A stretch of DNA of 64,000 nt, taken from Synechococcus sp. CBW1108. GTDB lineage: Bacteria > Cyanobacteriota > Cyanobacteriia > PCC-6307 > Cyanobiaceae. Position numbers and translations under genes: made by a program. A model generated the notes under the pieces. It was not told the origin of the DNA. It saw only the letters and a program-made list of their open reading frames with translations, and made no database searches. The stretch spans positions 2,207,277 through 2,271,276 of the forward strand of contig NZ_CP060395.1 in assembly GCF_015840335.1 (NCBI RefSeq), in the 5' to 3' direction. Shown here piece by piece: positions 62,465 to 64,000 of the stretch (positions are counted from its first letter, which is position 1; the number at the start of each line of letters is the position of its first letter).

Positions 62465-63610
62465 TTAGGAGCGGATGCGGCGCAGGGAGTCGATCGCCTT
62501 CTGCACCGCATCGGTGAGCAGGGTGATCACCCGTTTTTCGCGCACCACCAGATTCACCGATACGGTTTGGCCGGAGCTCACCTGGTGGCGGGTGCCGTTG
62601 TTCTCCAGGTAGAGCCGATCGAGGGCCACGTAGGCCGGAAAGCGTGGCAGGGGGTTCTCTGGATCGGGCGGCAGCGAATCGGTGCCGATCGCCTTTAGCC
62701 GGCCGGGGATGGAGCCAAATTGGGTGAAGGGAAAGGCGTCCACCCGCACCTGGGCTTCCTGGCCGGGGCGGGCAAAGCCCACATCCCGGTTGGTGAGAAA
62801 CACCTTCGCCTCCAAGGTGCCGCTGGGCACCACCTTCAGCAGGGTTTCGTTGGCGCTGGCCGCATAGCCCGGGCTGGATGGTTTGAGCTCGAACACCATC
62901 CCCGCCAGCGGTGCGCGCAACATCTCATATTCCCGGGCCTTGTTCACTTCCACCAACTGGCGCTCCAGGTCGGAAAGATTACGCAGCGATTCCTGGCGCA
63001 GCTTCACCAGTTCGGCCTGCACCTCCCGCAAATTCGCTTCCGATTGGGCGATTTCCGAGCGCAGTTGCTGGATCTTGTTTTTCTGCTGCAGCACCTGCAC
63101 AGTCTGAATTCCACCTTCCCGGGCCAGCGGTTCGATCTGGCTGAGGATCACCCGCTCGGTTTCTACCGAACCCTCCAGGCTCTCGGTGCGTGAGCCCAGG
63201 CTCTGCTCGCGGGCCCTGAAAGCCCGCTCCTGCTCCTGGAAGCGCTGGCGCTCGAGCCGCAACTGTTGCTGCAGGGTGTTACGCCGCGTTTGGCTCACTT
63301 CCGGATCAAAGCGCAGCAGCGGTTCGCCAGCCCGCACCGACTGGCCCTCTTTGACGAAGATCTGGCTCACCACCCCCGGGGCGGGGCTCATGATCGGCCG
63401 GGCTGCTCCCAAGGCCTGGATGGTGCCGTTGGCCACCACCACCTCATCAATCTTGGCGGTGACCGCATAGATAAACCCGAGTGAGGCGGTGCCGATGATC
63501 GTCCACACCACCGCCTGGCTCCACACCGGTGCAGCTTTGAGACGTACCTCCTGGTAATCCAGGGGCCTGGCCACCAGCGCGGCCTTGCTGCGTTTGCCCA
63601 GGTTGGTCAT
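62465..63610 (-). CDS. HlyD-type membrane fusion protein (type I secretion adaptor)
   Basis: 381 residues. A short cytoplasmic N terminus and one TM helix (AVVWTIIGTASLGFIYAVTA) precede a split lipoyl domain (PAPGVVSQIFVKEGQSVRAGEPLLRFD) and a long alpha-hairpin (LRLERQRFQEQERAF...LREVQAELVKLRQESLRNL). The second lipoyl half (LRAPLAGMVFELKPSSPGYAA), the beta barrel (AKVFLTNRDVGFARPGQEAQVRVDAFPFTQFG) and the VREKRVITLL end are typical. It bridges the ABC exporter and TolC. It overlaps the exporter stop by four bases (63607-63610). Confidence 0.93.
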   Translation of the reverse strand: MTNLGKRSKAALVARPLDYQEVRLKAAPVWSQAVVWTIIGTASLGFIYAVTAKIDEVVVANGTIQALGAARPIMSPAPGVVSQIFVKEGQSVRAGEPLLRFDPEVSQTRRNTLQQQLRLERQRFQEQERAFRAREQSLGSRTESLEGSVETERVILSQIEPLAREGGIQTVQVLQQKNKIQQLRSEIAQSEANLREVQAELVKLRQESLRNLSDLERQLVEVNKAREYEMLRAPLAGMVFELKPSSPGYAASANETLLKVVPSGTLEAKVFLTNRDVGFARPGQEAQVRVDAFPFTQFGSIPGRLKAIGTDSLPPDPENPLPRFPAYVALDRLYLENNGTRHQVSSGQTVSVNLVVREKRVITLLTDAVQKAIDSLRRIRS

Positions 63611-64000
63611 ACAAGCGCCGCCTCCTGCTGGCTGTAGAGCGTGGCGTAGCGGCCGCCCAGGGCCATCAGCTCAGCGTGGGCGCCCTGCTCCACCAGGGCG
63701 CCCTTATCCATCACCAGGATCTGATCGGCGTGACGCAGTGCTCCGAGCCGATGGGTGATGAACAGCACCGTGCGGCCCCGGTAGGCCTCCATCAGGTTGC
63801 GGGTTACCTGCTTCTCGGTTTCCCCATCGAGGGCGCTGGTGGCCTCATCGAGAATCAGCAACCGCGGCTGCTTGAGCACCATGCGGGCAATGGCGATCCG
63901 CTGGCGCTGGCCGCCACTTAAGCCAGCCCCCCGCTCGCCCACCGAGCTGCTGTAGCCAGCTGGCATGGCCTGGATGAACTCGTGGGCACAGGCCACCTCG
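63607..64000 (-). CDS. ABC exporter of type I secretion system, C-terminal ATPase part (cut by window edge)
   Basis: Last ~130 residues only. The signature motif SGGQRQRIAIARMVLKQPRLLILDEATSALDGETE contains the ABC signature and Walker B; the D-loop and H-loop (VLFITHRL) follow, then VEQGAHAELMALGGRYATLYSQQEA. The N-terminal membrane and possible C39 peptidase parts lie beyond the window. Coupled with hlyD downstream, this is an HlyB-like exporter; its nearest visible candidate substrate is the exoprotein at 51-59.6 kb. Confidence 0.92.
   Translation of the reverse strand, partial: EVACAHEFIQAMPAGYSSSVGERGAGLSGGQRQRIAIARMVLKQPRLLILDEATSALDGETEKQVTRNLMEAYRGRTVLFITHRLGALRHADQILVMDKGALVEQGAHAELMALGGRYATLYSQQEAALV

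Noticed and set aside
1-64000. CRISPR arrays, rRNA genes, phage integrase and attachment sites
   Set aside because: I looked for regularly spaced repeats, rRNA-like stretches and integrase motifs and saw none.

Overview
The window looks like chromosome from an alpha-cyanobacterium of the Synechococcus/Cyanobium type. GC is high by eye, and several genes and gene orders are typical of that group: miaB-ddl-orf-ftsQ, rpmH-rnpA-PH protein-yidC-yceD-ycf46, lpdA-trpC, yidD-glutaredoxin-murE, a PspA/Vipp1 protein, a geranylgeranyl-reductase-like flavoprotein, DUF4359 and DUF2808 proteins, and a pentapeptide-repeat protein. Genus level is inference; no rRNA gene is present.

The first ~35 kb is dense core genome: cell wall and division (ftsQ, ddl, murA, murE), folC, argD, trpC, rpsD, translation and membrane-insertion factors, and three tRNA genes (His, Leu-CAA, Leu-CAG). 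Smaller accessory points here are a glutaminase fused to STAS and cyclic-nucleotide-binding domains, facing a pair resembling DgcA/DgcN of D-glutamate metabolism; a deaminase-like amidohydrolase plus FAD oxidase operon; an aquaporin gene between murE and an aminotransferase gene; and a frameshifted mscS.

From ~34.7 kb to ~43.3 kb is a decaying accessory block: a Phd/VapC-type toxin-antitoxin pair with a palindromic operator, a MazEF-like pair, an IS5-type element whose transposase is broken beside a 25-bp inverted repeat, a deleted second copy of the Phd/VapC pair, an unusual coiled-coil ORF, and two low-GC glycosyltransferase genes. One of the latter (TPR plus GT25-like) has an in-frame TAG and is split by a second IS5 element. 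Removing that IS and one ATAA duplication restores its reading frame exactly.

43.4-50 kb returns to ordinary genes (GT39, DciA-like, PspA/Vipp1, thioredoxin, aminotransferase, birA, M23 peptidase) and ends in an AraC-type regulator with an in-frame TGA.

The last 13 kb is the most interesting part. One giant exoprotein gene (about 51.0-59.6 kb; DUF4347, SGNH esterase, VCBS and cadherin-like repeats, cyanobacterial C-terminal region) is present as four pieces. They are separated by a frameshift, an in-frame TAA, and an IS1182-family element flanked by a CTAG duplication; excising the element restores the frame. A 13-C homopolymer lies inside the esterase part. It faces a membrane nucleotide cyclase, a small conserved ORF, an HlyD-type adaptor and an ABC exporter. 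I read this as a type I secretion locus whose main substrate has been inactivated.
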